Assembly (NCBI GenBank): GCA_950097015.1
Contig: CATNEN010000029.1
Span: 2,052,001-2,116,000, forward strand
DNA: 64,000 bases
Reading direction: 5' to 3'
DNA from: Macrostomum hystrix
Taxonomy: Eukaryota > Platyhelminthes > Macrostomidae
Shown: piece by piece, positions 11,401 through 22,262 of the stretch
Position numbering within the stretch: position 1 is the stretch's first letter
Layout of the letters: the number at the start of each line of letters is the position of its first letter
Position numbers and translations under genes: made by a program
Notes under the pieces: generated by a model
The model's input: only the letters and a program-made list of their open reading frames with translations
Told to the model about the DNA's origin: nothing
The model's database searches: none

Positions 11401-13115
11401 CTTAGTGGTAGCATAGGCCTATATTGTCAGTGTCCAAGTGGCAGGACACTTATATGAGTTATGGATAGGGTAATGCATCATTAACCAAACAGTGTATCTT
11501 CAAAACTGAACAATAATTTTGACTCCTTCCTTGGTCTTGTGCAAGACAGAAACAAGCTATTGTGTTTCACATAACAACTAATTTGAAAGTTGAATAAATT
11601 ATCTATAAGCTGAGGCATGACTTGCAATGAAGCATTAAGAGGAAAGAAAGATATTGATGTTTCAGTAGAATTTTTATCGCAAAAGCATACTTTTTAACAA
11701 CATACTTTCAGCATATATACTGAAGCAGGCAACAGACTAAGATTGTAGCCTATGCAATTGCTTTCCAATTAAATTACAATAAATTTAGTTATTTATAGAG
11801 TCTGAAAAATGTTTTCAAACGACAATTTGTGATAGATCAATCCTTAAAAAAAGATTAAACCAGTCACTCAAATTGTAAAACCAAACATTGAATTCTCTGT
11901 TGAGTTTGAAGATATATGAAAATAATCATTCTGTTTTAGATGAAAAACACAAATAACTTTTTTTCTATTTGACAAAATTGCAAAAGCAGATACTTTTTAG
12001 AAAGATAAAACAGTTTTCTATAACTTGGCTTTTGATTTATCATCATATCTTAAATAGAAAAACTGTAGCTTAGGTTTGAAGTAAAAAAATACACATTCTT
12101 GTTCAGTTGATGATACATTACCCTATGATTATTTCATATGAATAACTATATGCCATGTACTAGTTGATAGATTTATTGGCATATTTACTTTATACAGTCT
12201 TACTTAAGGCTTCCAGTAGATTAGAAGGTATCAGTTACCAATATATACACAATACTGAATAACTCTACTGAATACTGAATATTTCTGGCTTATACAGGTT
12301 TTATATACTCAATAACACTATAGAATTTAAATACTTATAATAAGTCCCTTAAAAAGGATTTTAGTACTTCACTTAGATTCAACCTTTTAGTTAGGCCCTA
12401 TCTATTCAATATGCAATTTTATACAGTGTTCTCATGATTTCTAGCCTTGAGCTTGTTATAAAATTTACTGAGTCAAACTCACTCAATATTTCACTTAAAC
12501 ATTTGGTAGTTGCAAAAGTTAGTCTTCTCTTTAGTGCTCCTATTTATATAGAAAATTGAGGTAGCTGTTGGTGTGCATTAAAATAATTGGTGCAGTAAAA
12601 AATATTATGCTTCATTGTTAATTTCTAAGTTATGCCCAAATTTGAGAAAGCAGTACTGTATGATATTTTAAAAGCATCTTTTTCATAATTTTTATTAGTT
12701 TACTAAACTATTTTTTACTTAAACACAATCTCAATAATAGTTTGTTTATTGTTTTTTTACACTACAATACAAGTTTTTTTAAATCCTCTAGTTTTGCACG
12801 TTTAATTCTTGTACAAATGTCAAAAGATAACAACTTTCTTAGTTAACGCAAGTAATTACTTAAACTCAAACAATGAGTTGGTTTGCAAACAATATAGCAA
12901 TGGCTAAGTCTGTGGGCAAAACAAACAGAAAAAGAGAAAAGAAGGGACAGTAGTAACAAGGAAAGAAAAAAGATTTCATTATTGCCTTGTTACCTTTGGC
13001 TTCGGCAACATTATTTTCTGTAAGTTGTAAGTAATATAAGACATGAGATTTAAGAAAAAATATATAGATAGATAAATAGATTAGATAGATAAAAATCCAA
13101 ATTTTAGAGCCTGCC
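8441..13115. other. AT-rich intergenic spacer without recognised genes
   Basis: No exon-like ORF, RNA gene or tandem array recognised. The only open frames are short and AT-driven. An AATAAA-like site occurs near 10003. The right end (11000-13100) is especially AT-rich. Part may be 3' UTR of the TAO kinase gene or a 5' region of the AMPK beta gene. Confidence 0.5.
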
Positions 13116-13133
13116 TAAAAATCTTGCTTCCAG
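13116..13133 (+). promoter_or_regulatory. Splice-acceptor-like site upstream of AMPK beta start
   Basis: ATCTTGCTTCCAG ends at 13133, 14 nt before the ATG. It is either the acceptor for an unseen 5' UTR exon or a spliced-leader trans-splice acceptor. Similar sites precede other genes in the window. Confidence 0.5.
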
Positions 13134-13147
13134 CTGACCCATTGGCG

Positions 13148-14859
13148 ATGGGCAACACACCAAATAGTGAAAATCGAGCTCGGAGACTATCCGCCCATGG
13201 CACTGGCGCCGAGGTTGTCTATCAGCCGCCCTACAAACGCAAGGTTGACTCGCTGGACTTTGGCAGAGATTTTTCATCGGAGATACCAAGCATTGTGAAG
13301 GTAACATTTCAAGGCATTTGACTATGCAAAACTGTAGGCCGGACAGGCGATCAGTTTATCTGCACTGTGCAGTGCATCTGCTTTTTAACTAAAGTTCTTT
13401 AAGCAAGTCCGACAGTCCATGTGCTGTTTGGATTTTGAAGCATATCTTTTGCGCGTGTTTTCTTATCTGCGATATTCGTCTGCACTCTACTTGCTGTTGC
13501 CGCCTTCTGCAAGTTTGTATAGTCCTGAAAATTTCATTTATTTTTTTCGTCTCTTTTCTCCTCTTTCAGCTGTTTTCTTATCAATATCAATTTAGCTAGC
13601 TATACTTTACTTGGCCTCTTAAACCCAAACAGCAGGCTAGTGAAGATGAAGGATTCCGCATTCGAGCCTCCACGATATCGGAGAGGCCAGGCGATCACGT
13701 GACCGCCAACAAGCTGCCCACCGTCTTCAAATGGGAGGGCGGTGGCAAGGAGGTCTACCTAAGCGGCAGTTTCAACAACTGGCAGACAAAGATTCCGTTG
13801 GTCAGGAGGTGGGTTTTTGTGTTCTTATTGAGCTATTTTGTTTAAATTAATTGCTGTTTTTGTAGTCAAGCAGTGTTTGAGTGCACCTATTGTTATAATA
13901 TTTCAGCCAAGACCATTTCTACACAATTGTCGACCTGCCGGAAGGTGAGCATCAGTACCAGTTCATTGTTGACGGCAAATGGCAGGTCAACGGCAAGGAG
14001 GTAAGTCCGGGATGATTTTAAACAAATTTGTATTTTTACTGATCAGATAACTGTCGTAAGAACCATAAGCCTTAATTTTAAGGTTCCACGTACCTCCTTC
14101 CTACCAGTTAAGCACCCACCTCACTCCCTGCCCCACCCACTCGCCAGCTAAGCAGCCACCTCACTCCCTGCCCCACCTACTCGCCAGTTAAGAAGCCATC
14201 TCACTCCCTGCCCCACCCACTCGCCAGTTAAGCAGCCACCTTCAAACCCGCTTCTACGCTCCTTGCTTTGACGTTGGACAGCCGTTAAGCTTCCTGTGAC
14301 ATCGCATCTGCATCCGTTTCCATTTCGATCATCGATTAAGTAGCCAAACCACGTCTCTCTTTTAACCAACCTTCGGTTTCTATCCTGTTTCACATATTGT
14401 CACTCTTCGACCCTTCACCAACAGCCAACAGTGCAGAACAACATGGGCTCGACGAACAATGTGCTGCAAGTGAAGTCGTCTGACTTCGAAGTGTTCGAAG
14501 CGCTAGCCATGGACATTGCGGAGAGCACGCACTCCAAGGAGCACACCCAGTCGGAGGTGTCCGAACGGCTGCGAAACCGGTCCGGTAGTCCGCCTGGCCG
14601 CTACACCAGCCAGGTGCCGACCGGTCGACAGTCAGGACCAAACCGGGCTCCGCCTGTGCTGCCGCAGCAGCTGCTGCAGGTGATTCTAAACCGGCCCACC
14701 GACTCCAGGTACGATCCGAATCTACTGCCCGAGCCGGATCACGTCATGCTGAATCACCTGTACGCGCTGAGCATCAAGGACGGTGTTGTTGTTTTGTCGA
14801 CTATTCATCGGTATCGCAAGAAGTTCGTCACCACCGTCATGTACAAGCCATGCGATTGA
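13148..14859 (+). CDS. PRKAB: 5'-AMP-activated protein kinase subunit beta (4 exons)
   Basis: Scaffold and glycogen-sensing subunit of the AMPK energy-sensor complex. Exons are 13148-13300, 13633-13808, 13907-14000 and 14425-14859; stop at 14857-14859; all borders GT-AG. The protein starts MGNTPNS, matching the N-myristoylation pattern (Gly2) seen in AMPK beta. The start was chosen because of this and because an acceptor lies 14 nt upstream. The carbohydrate-binding module is clear: FKWEGGGKEVYLSGSFNNW, LPEGEHQYQFIVDGKW. By alignment with mammalian beta1, Trp100, Ser108, Trp133 and Asn150 equivalents are kept, Thr148 is Ser and Lys126 is Gln. The C-terminal alpha/gamma-binding region is strongly conserved (LLPEPDHVMLNHLYALSIKD, YKP near the end). 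Total length is about 285 residues, typical of the family. Confidence 0.96.
14097..14242. repeat. 45-bp repeat in AMPK beta intron 3
   Basis: About three copies of a 45-bp unit with CACCTCACTCCCTGCCCCAC followed by a TCGCCAGTTAAGCAGC-like half. Located in the intron between 14000 and 14425; pyrimidine-rich on the sense strand. Confidence 0.85.
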
Positions 14860-14984
14860 AAGATTTGAAACACTTTTCAGGCAACATTTAACGCACATTA
14901 GTTTTCAGTTTTTTGCGAGGCTTTTTTGTTGTCTAAACAATGTTTGATTGTAGTAATTTTTCTTTTGCTAATGCGGCTACACCT

Positions 14985-15205
14985 GGTTACGCACAGTGGG
15001 GCAGGAAAAATGGGGTTGCTCCGTGGTGGGGCAGAAAAAGGGTGGGTGTGATTGATACGCACAGTGGGGCAGGAAAATTGGGGTTGCTCCGTGGTGGGGC
15101 AGAAAAAAGGGTGGGTGTGATTGATAAGCACAGTGGGGCAGGAAAACTGGGGTGGTTCCGTGGTTGGTAGAAAAAGGGGGTGACGCACAGCGGGGCTGGG
15201 AAATT
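14985..15205. repeat. About 68-bp tandem repeat in AMPK beta 3' UTR region
   Basis: Three degenerate copies containing CACAGTGGGGCAGGAAAA and GTGGTGGGGCAGAAAAAGGG, starting about 130 bp after the AMPK beta stop codon. Guanine-rich on the sense strand. Confidence 0.85.
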
Positions 15206-15835
15206 TTTAACGCATGGGGGAGAATAGAGCGAAAATCTGATAATATTGACTGGTTTACAATTAAACTAAGCACTCTATCGGGTGCTTTATTAAACTTTTT
15301 CAGGTTTCCTTTTCAGTTTTTTCTCCTAAATCGCACAAAATTGCACTGTAACACCCGAATGCTTTATGTAAAGTGCTTTATATACAACAAGCGTTTTTCT
15401 ATTTATTTCCAATTGTTGTTAAAGTTTCGATTTTTTTTCCTATTCCTTTACTGGCACAAGTTCAGTGCGCGATCGAGTCGCTATTGACTTAGCAGATGGT
15501 CCTATTTAGTATGGTCCTGACTAGCGTAGTGTACAGTCGGGTTTTCTAAGCCCAAATAATTAATCTGCAATATTTCATCAAGTTTTTACATAATTCTCTG
15601 CGCCCACATTCTGTACTGATCAGCAGCGCGCAGTTCTCCAATGCAATATATCTGTGCGCTAGTTATTGGCTTCATAATCGATTTTCTGTTTGATTTAGTC
15701 TTGATTTTCTTTTAAATATTATTTATACTCGCGTCAAACCTTGCACTAATGGGGGGCAAAGCACTTAGATTGTGATTTCTATCTATTTCCAACCGATGAA
15801 CAAGTTTGGCTTGAAAATGTCGCCTCGATCTCGTC

Positions 15836-15841
15836 AATAAA
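15836..15841 (+). terminator. Candidate poly(A) signal for AMPK beta
   Basis: AATAAA about 980 nt after the stop codon, the first canonical hexamer in this orientation that I see downstream of the gene. It would give a long 3' UTR containing the 68-bp repeat. Unproven. Confidence 0.45.
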
Positions 15842-16785
15842 CACGTCATTATTAATTCGGCCAGTCCTACCGTTTTTGTTCATATATAGTTTCGTAGGCC
15901 ACGCTGCTAATGTTTTGCCTTTTTCTGTTAAACAAATTATTTTGACTTTGAAAAAATCAAAAGGCCGGGAGTTCGAATCTCAGCCCGAGGGAAAAATGCG
16001 TCCTTAAAAGAATATTGATGCTCTGTTATTCTACTTAAAGTAGCCTTAGTCAAAAGTTTTTCAGCTGTCATGGCCGACTTATTGAGGGATTCGCTCTTAA
16101 CTGCATTACAGTTAGCTGTGTTCTCACGCAAGCTCGCAAAGCAATGCATTGGATTGAATTTCGACGATCAAAGACCATAGATGAAATTCCAGCAATTCGG
16201 CAGACGCATATATTTAAGAATAATCCGTATGGTCTATGGTAGAAAGCAAAGCTAAGTCAAGTCGTTGTGCATAATAATCTACAAACCCATGATCGCTAAA
16301 ATCAAAGACAATGATTCTAGCTTCTAGGATCTAAAACTGATGAAAAGTCGCAAGGTCGAATTGTACAAGGCCATCTCCAATTCCCATGGTTCCTGCCCAT
16401 TTGATTCGTGGATAGACCAGCTTCAATAAATTATTGAATAGGCCGCGCGGCTTTGGTTAGAGGTTGACAACAGCTCTGACGAGCGCATTGTTAATTATTC
16501 AGTGTGGAGCTGAAATCGTGGGAGTGGGGTTCTAGCAACTCAAAGCTAAATCATCTCTACTATTGCTGCAGTCCTCAGTCTTTAAAGCGTCGCGATTCTC
16601 CAACCCAATTATTTCGTCATTTGAATTGTATTTCGCAAATCCTTGTCTCTTATCAATCAACTCGTCAGTTACAGGTGAGCAGCAAATTCGATCTCAATTT
16701 TCCCAAATATTAATTCGTGCATGACGTAAGTTTTTTTAATTAACGTCACGGGGCTGGCATTGCACCTCAAAAAACCCTTTTAACA
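15842..16785. other. Spacer with a tRNA-like fragment
   Basis: No gene recognised. Around 15960-15990 there is a T-arm-like stretch (GGGAGTTCGAATCTC) without an A box or recognisable 5' half, so it is a SINE or tRNA fragment rather than a tRNA gene. Confidence 0.4.
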
Positions 16786-16789
16786 GGTT

Positions 16790-16940
16790 ATCGCACATAG
16801 AATCGCAGCTGGAACTGTCCATAGAATCGCAGCTAGAACTGCTTACATAGAATCGCAGCTAGAACTGTACATAGAATCGCAGCTAGAACTGTACATAGAA
16901 TCGCAGCTGGAACTGTCCATAGAATCTCAGCCGGATCCAT
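16790..16940. repeat. 24-bp tandem repeat upstream of small membrane protein
   Basis: Six copies of a 24-bp unit with ACATAGAATCGCAGCTAGAA. The AGAATCG-AGC pattern resembles the unit of the large satellite at 17870-21710, so the two may be related. Confidence 0.85.
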
Positions 16941-17059
16941 TTTTTAGATAGAATCATCGAATGATCGGTAGACAGAATGAAAGCAAAGATTTTAGTTGCT
17001 TGGGTCTGTACGCTTATGATCGGCTGCTCTCATTTAAGGTTTTGCCCAGTGATCGAAAC

Positions 17060-17377
17060 ATGCCTACTAAAGCTAGCAACTCGGCTGAGCGCGAGCCAAA
17101 CACGGAAGTCGCCGAGCAAGCCCTGCTAGCTGAGGCTGCTCAACGCCGTCTATTCAAGTTGGAGCAACGGCTGGACACCCTGGAGAAGGCCAGCGACCAC
17201 ATGGACAGGCGGCTAGCCCGACTGCAGTTTGGCCTTCTGCTGGCGGTCTGCCTGGCAGCCGGCGGCTATTCCATCTTTCAGGTCTACGGCTATGCCGGCC
17301 TCATTCTGGGCACGACGGCTGTTGCTGGGGCGGGGGCTCTGTTCTACCTGGACGATGGGGGCACGTTTGGGAAGTAG
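17060..17377 (+). CDS. Small coiled-coil protein with C-terminal membrane segments
   Basis: Intronless ORF of 105 residues, not assigned to a family. Residues 1-20 are polar; about 20-57 form a charged heptad-rich stretch (LFKLEQRLDTLEKASDHMDR) predicted as a coiled coil. Two hydrophobic segments follow, around FGLLLAVCLAAGGYSIF and YAGLILGTTAVAGAGALFYL, then an acidic tail DDGGTFGK. This suggests a small tail-anchored or two-pass membrane protein. I chose ATG 17060 over the upstream in-frame ATG at 16961 because an acceptor-like CCCAG ends at 17049, 10 nt before it, and the upstream codons look non-coding. The GC-rich third positions of the body match the confirmed genes in the window. Function unknown. 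Confidence 0.65.
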   Translation: MPTKASNSAEREPNTEVAEQALLAEAAQRRLFKLEQRLDTLEKASDHMDRRLARLQFGLLLAVCLAAGGYSIFQVYGYAGLILGTTAVAGAGALFYLDDGGTFGK

Positions 17378-17856
17378 CTAAATCAAAAGGTTGTGTACAA
17401 AATTTTCAGTCCAGTGACTGATAAATTAATCGCCCACCACCCACTCTAATTTTAGTAATTGAGTAGTCGATTCTTGCTTCTCTCATGCGATTCTTATTTG
17501 AACGATTTCTTTGAAATATCGATTGCCTATTGAATATCGATTTTAATTTATCGCACTGGACGCACCGAAAATTACAAGTAATTGAACATTTTATTGTAAG
17601 AATTGTCTTCTAGATTAATTCCTAAATCGCTTCTGTTGCTGTCAAATTTGCAGTACAGTGATGGTCACCGTTTTTATTCGTCTGATACTCGAGTAGCCGC
17701 ATGTCAAATACATATTAAGTCATCACTTATTAGGCACTTCTGAAATTGGTTAGGTAAAATGCGCTCAAGTTTAATCATATCTATTTTTATCTTTAAGCAA
17801 TCATAAGCATTTCATCGGTCCAACATGCAATTTACGAATCTAAAATGCACTTAAGC

Positions 17857-17862
17857 AATAAA
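17857..17862 (+). terminator. Candidate poly(A) signal for the small membrane protein
   Basis: AATAAA about 480 nt downstream of the stop codon, immediately before the large 24-bp satellite. The sequence between (17378-17856) has no other recognisable feature. Confidence 0.4.
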
Positions 17863-17869
17863 ATGAAAG

Positions 17870-20800
17870 ATACGCAGAAGTATCCATCGGCAAGAATCGC
17901 AGATAGTATGTGGAATCGAAGCAGAAGCCGTAGCTAGAATCGAAGCAGAAGCCTTAGCTAGAATCGAAGCACAAGCCGTAGCTAGAATCCAAGCAGAAGC
18001 CGTAGCTAGAATCGAAGCAGAAGCCGTAGCTAGAATCGAAGCACAAGCAGTAGCTAGAATCGAAGCAGAAGCCGTAGCTAGAATCGAAGCAGCAGCCGTA
18101 GCTAGAATCGAAGCAGCAGCCTTAGCTAGAATCGAAGCAGAAGCCGTAGCTAGAATCGAAGCAGCAGCCTTAGCTAGAATCGAAGCAGAAGCCGTAGCTA
18201 GAATCGAAGCACAAGCCGTAGCTAGAATCGAAGCAGCAGCCGTAGCTAGAATCCAAGCAGAAGCCGTAGCTAGAATCGAAGCAACAGCCGTAGCTAGAAT
18301 CGAAGCAACAGCCGTAGCTAGAATCAAAGCAGCAGCCGTAGCTGGAATCGAAGCAGAAGCTTAGCAAGTATCGAAGCAGAAGCTTAGCAAGAATCGAAGC
18401 AGAAGCTTAGCAAGAATCGAAGCAGAAGCTCTAGCAAGAATCGAAGCAGAAGCTTAGCAAGAATCGAAGCAGAATCTTAGCAAGAATCGAAGCAGAAGCT
18501 TAGCAAGAATCGAAGCAGAAGCTTAGCAAGAATCGAAGCAGAAGCTTAGCAAGAATCGAAGCAGAAGCTTAGCAAGAATCGAAGCAGAAGCTCTAGCAAG
18601 AATCGAAGCAGAAGCTTAGCAAGAATCGAAGCAGAAGCTTAGCAAGAATCGAAGCAGAAGCCGTAGCTAGAATCGAAGCAGCAGCCGTAGCTAGAATCGA
18701 AGCAGAAGCAGTAGCTAGAATCGAAGCAGCAGCCGTAGCTAGAATCGAAGCAGAAGCAGTAGCTAGAATCGAAGCAGAAGCCTTAGCTAGAATCGAAGCA
18801 GAAGCCGTAGCTAGAATCGAAGCACAAGCAGTAGCTAGAATCGAAGCAGAAGCCGTAGCTAGAATCGAAGCAGCAGCCGTAGCTAGAATCGAAGCAGCAG
18901 CCTTAGCTAGAATCGAAGCAGAAGCCGTAGCTAGAATCGAAGCAGCAGCCTTAGCTAGAATCGAAGCAGAAGCCGTAGCTAGAATCGAAGCACAAGCCGT
19001 AGCTAGAATCGAAGCAGCAGCCGTAGCTAGAATCCAAGCAGAAGCCGTAGCTAGAATCGAAGCAACAGCCGTAGCTAGAATCGAAGCAACAGCCGTAGCT
19101 AGAATCAAAGCAGCAGCCGTAGCTGGAATCGAAGCAGAAGCTTAGCAAGTATCGAAGCAGAAGCTTAGCAAGAATCGAAGCAGAAGCTTAGCAAGAATCG
19201 AAGCAGAAGCTCTAGCAAGAATCGAAGCAGAAGCTTAGCAAGAATCGAAGCAGAATCTTAGCAAGAATCGAAGCAGAAGCTTAGCAAGAATCGAAGCAGA
19301 AGCTTAGCAAGAATCGAAGCAGAAGCTTAGCAAGAATCGAAGCAGAAGCTTAGCAAGAATCGAAGCAGAAGCCGTAGCTAGAATCTAAGCAGAAGCCGTA
19401 GCTAGAATCGAAGCAGAAGCCGTAGCTGGAATCGAAGCAGAAGCCGTAGCTAGAATCGAAGCAGAAGCCGTAGCTAGAATCGAAGCAGAAGCAGTAGCTA
19501 GAATCGAAGCAGAAGCCTTAGCTAGAATCGAAGCAGAAGCTTAGCAAGAATCGAAGCAGAAGCCGTAGCTAGAATCGAAGCAGCAGCCGTAGCTAGAATC
19601 GAAGCAGAAGCAGTAGCTAGAATCGAAGCAGAAGCCTTAGCTAGAATCGAAGCAGAAGCCGTAGCTAGAATCGAAGCAGAAGCCGTAGCTGGAATCGAAG
19701 CAGAAGCCGTAGCTAGAATCGAAGCAGAAGCCGTAGCTAGAATCGAAGCAGAAGCCGTAGCTAGAATCGAAGCAGAAGCCGTAGCTAGAATCGAAGCAGA
19801 AGCCTTAGCTGGAATCGAAGCAGAAGCCGTAGCTAGAATCGAAGCAGAAGCCTTAGCTAGAATCGAAGCAGAAGCCGTAGCTAGAATCGAAGCAGAAGCC
19901 TTAGCTGGAATCGAAGCAGAAGCCGTAGCTGGAATCGAAGCAGAAGCCGTAGCTAGAATCGTAGCAGAAGCCGTAGCTAGATTCGAAGCAACAGCCGTAG
20001 CTAGAATCGAAGCAGAAGCCTTAGCTAGAATCGAAGCAGAAGCCGTAGCTAGAATCGAAGCAACAGCCGTAGCTAGAATCAAAGCAGCAGCCGTAGCTGG
20101 AATCGAAGCAGAAGCTTAGCAAGTATCGAAGCAGAAGCTTAGCAAGAATCGAAGCAGAAGCTTAGCAAGAATCGAAGCAGAAGCTCTAGCAAGAATCGAA
20201 GCAGAAGCTTAGCAAGAATCGAAGCAGAAGCTTAGCAAGAATCGAAGCAGAAGCTTAGCAAGAATCGAAGCAGAAGCTTAGCAAGAATCGAAGCAGAAGC
20301 TTAGCAAGAATCGAAGCAGAAGCTTAGCAAGAATCGAAGCAGAAGCTCTAGCAAGAATCGAAGCAGAAGCTTAGCAAGAATCGAAGCAGAAGCTTAGCAA
20401 GAATCGAAGCAGAAGCTTAGCAAGAATCGAAGCAGAAGCTTAGCAAGAATCGAAACAGAATCTTAGCAATAATCGAAGCAGAAGCTCTAGCGATAATCGA
20501 AGCAGAAGCTCTAGCAAGAATCGAAGCAGAAGCTCTAGCAAGAATCGAAGCAGAAGCTCTAGCAATAATCGAAGCAGAAGCTCTAGCGATAATCGAAGCA
20601 GAAGCTCTAGCGATAATCGAAGCAGAAGCTCTAGCGATAATCGAAGCAGAAGCTCTAGCGATAATCGAAGCAGAAGCTCTAGCAAGAATCGAAGCAGAAG
20701 CTCTAGCGATAATCGAAGCAGAAGCTCTAGCGATAATCGAAGCAGAAGCTCTAGCAAGAATCGAAGCAGAAGCTCTAGCAAGAATCGAAGCAGAAGCTCT

Positions 20801-21710
20801 AGCAAGAATCGAAGCAGAAGCTCTAGCAAGAATCGAAGCAGAAGCTCTAGCAAGAATCGAAGCAGAAGCTCTAGCGATAATCGAAGCAGAAGCTCTAGCA
20901 AGAATCGAAGCAGAAGCTCTAGCAAGAATCGAAGCAGAAGCTCTAGCAATAATCGAAGCAGAAGCTCTAGCGATAATCGAAGCAGAAGCTCTAGCAAGAA
21001 TCGAAGCAGAAGCTCTAGCAAGAATCGAAGCAGAAGCTCTAGCAAGAATCGAAGCAGAAGCTTAGCGATAATCGAAGCAGAAGCTCTAGCAAGAATCGAA
21101 GCAGAAGCTCTAGCAAGAATCGAAGCAGAAGCTCTAGCAAGAATCGAAGCAGAAGCTCTAGCTATAATCGAAGCAGAAGCCTTAGCGATAATCGAAGCAG
21201 AAGCTCTAGCAAGAATCGAAGCAGAAGCTCTAGCAAGAATCGAAGCAGAAGCTCTAGCAAGAATCGAAGCAGAAGCTCTAGCAAGAATCGAAGCAGAAGC
21301 TCTAGCAAGAATCGAAGCAGAAGCTCTAGCAATAATCGAAGCAGAAGCTCTAGCGATAATCGAAGCAGAAGCTCTAGCAAGAATCGAAGCAGAAGCTCTA
21401 GCAAGAATCGAAGCAGAAGCTCTAGCAAGAATCGAAGCAGAAGCTTAGCGATAATCGAAGCAGAAGCTCTAGCAAGAATCGAAGCAGAAGCTCTAGCAAG
21501 AATCGAAGCAGAAGCTCTAGCAAGAATCGAAGCAGAAGCTCTAGCTATAATCGAAGCAGAAGCCTTAGCGATAATCGAAGCAGAAGCTCTAGCAAGAATC
21601 GAAGCAGAAGCTCTAGCAAGAATCGAAGCAGAAGCTCTAGCAAGAATCGAAGCAGAAGCTTAGCGATAATCGAAGCAGAAGCTCTAGCTATAATCGAAGC
21701 AGAAGATGTA
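17870..21710. repeat. 24-bp satellite with higher-order structure (3.8 kb)
   Basis: About 160 tandem copies of 23-24-bp units on a GAATCGAAGCAGAAGC backbone, with suffix classes CGTAGCTA, CTTAGCTA, TTAGCAA (23 bp), TCTAGCAA and TCTAGCGA. Units are grouped into blocks. A rare junction, TTAGCAAGTATCG, recurs at 18361, 19142 and 20116; the first two blocks are near-identical at an offset of 781 bp, sharing the rare variant CAGAATCTTAG. A second internal offset of about 384 bp is seen near 21060/21440. Long open frames on the minus strand are periodic and not protein-like. Confidence 0.95.
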
Positions 21711-21817
21711 AATTATGTCACCGTCGTATTCAGTTAAGGCTGGCAGCATGGCAAGCATTTCTCAGTTGATGTTCCCAACAGAGCCAAATGTTCAAATTGT
21801 AGTTGGCAAACAATCTC

Positions 21818-21823
21818 TTTATT
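21818..21823 (-). terminator. Poly(A) signal for the prohormone-like gene
   Basis: AATAAA on the minus strand, about 145 nt downstream of the stop codon at 21969. Its position fits a short 3' UTR and supports the gene call. Confidence 0.6.
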
Positions 21824-21968
21824 TTCACTTGACCACGTGTGTATTTCAGTCCTTCAAGTTAGCACTAATTTAACATTAGCGGGATGCCTTGCATAAAATT
21901 TTCTTCTCAAATGTACTTCTGCTTCAGCTGTCAAATCATTATAATCTTTGGCGCTGTCGCGGTTTGCT

Positions 21969-22262
21969 TCAAACGCCGCCGCTGGCGCCCCGTCGGCGCA
22001 GGCGGAAGATCACCGAGTCGGAGCGCGACTCGCTGCTCAGATCGTTGAGCTGTTTGAGCAGCTGCTCGATGTCGCCGCTGCCGCCGGCGCGTTTCAGATT
22101 GCTTCCTCGCAGGAGTCGCTTAAGCATGAAGAAACGGTAGGGCTCGGAGCCGCTGCGCCGCTGGTGCTCGGCTTCGTCGGCGGCGCCGCCGCTAGGAGCT
22201 CCGGCAGCCGAAGCGATGAGCACAGCGGCCATCAGGGCGCATAGCAACAGTGGCTGAGACAT
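21969..22262 (-). CDS. Putative secreted peptide prohormone
   Basis: A 97-residue ORF starting MSQPLLLCALMAAVLIASAA, a textbook signal peptide with likely cleavage near AAG-APS. The mature part is small and rich in basic cleavage sites: RR at about residues 35-36, KR at about 48-49 and 57-58, and RRR at about 89-91. Processing there would release SGSEPYRFFML, LLRGSNL and a longer peptide, AGGSGDIEQLLKQLNDL and onward, ending VIFRLRRR, followed by GASGGV. This is the architecture of a neuropeptide or peptide-hormone precursor, but I recognise no known family. An acceptor-like CGCCCGCAG ends 34 nt upstream of the ATG, and AATAAA follows 145 nt after the stop. Codon use is GC-rich as in confirmed genes. 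The role is inferred from architecture only. Confidence 0.6.
   Translation of the reverse strand: MSQPLLLCALMAAVLIASAAGAPSGGAADEAEHQRRSGSEPYRFFMLKRLLRGSNLKRAGGSGDIEQLLKQLNDLSSESRSDSVIFRLRRRGASGGV

Noticed and set aside
17851-21428. Ala/Leu-rich minus-strand ORFs resembling membrane or antifreeze-type repeats
   Set aside because: Direct products of the 24-bp satellite; frames change with 23-bp units and have no non-repeat ends.
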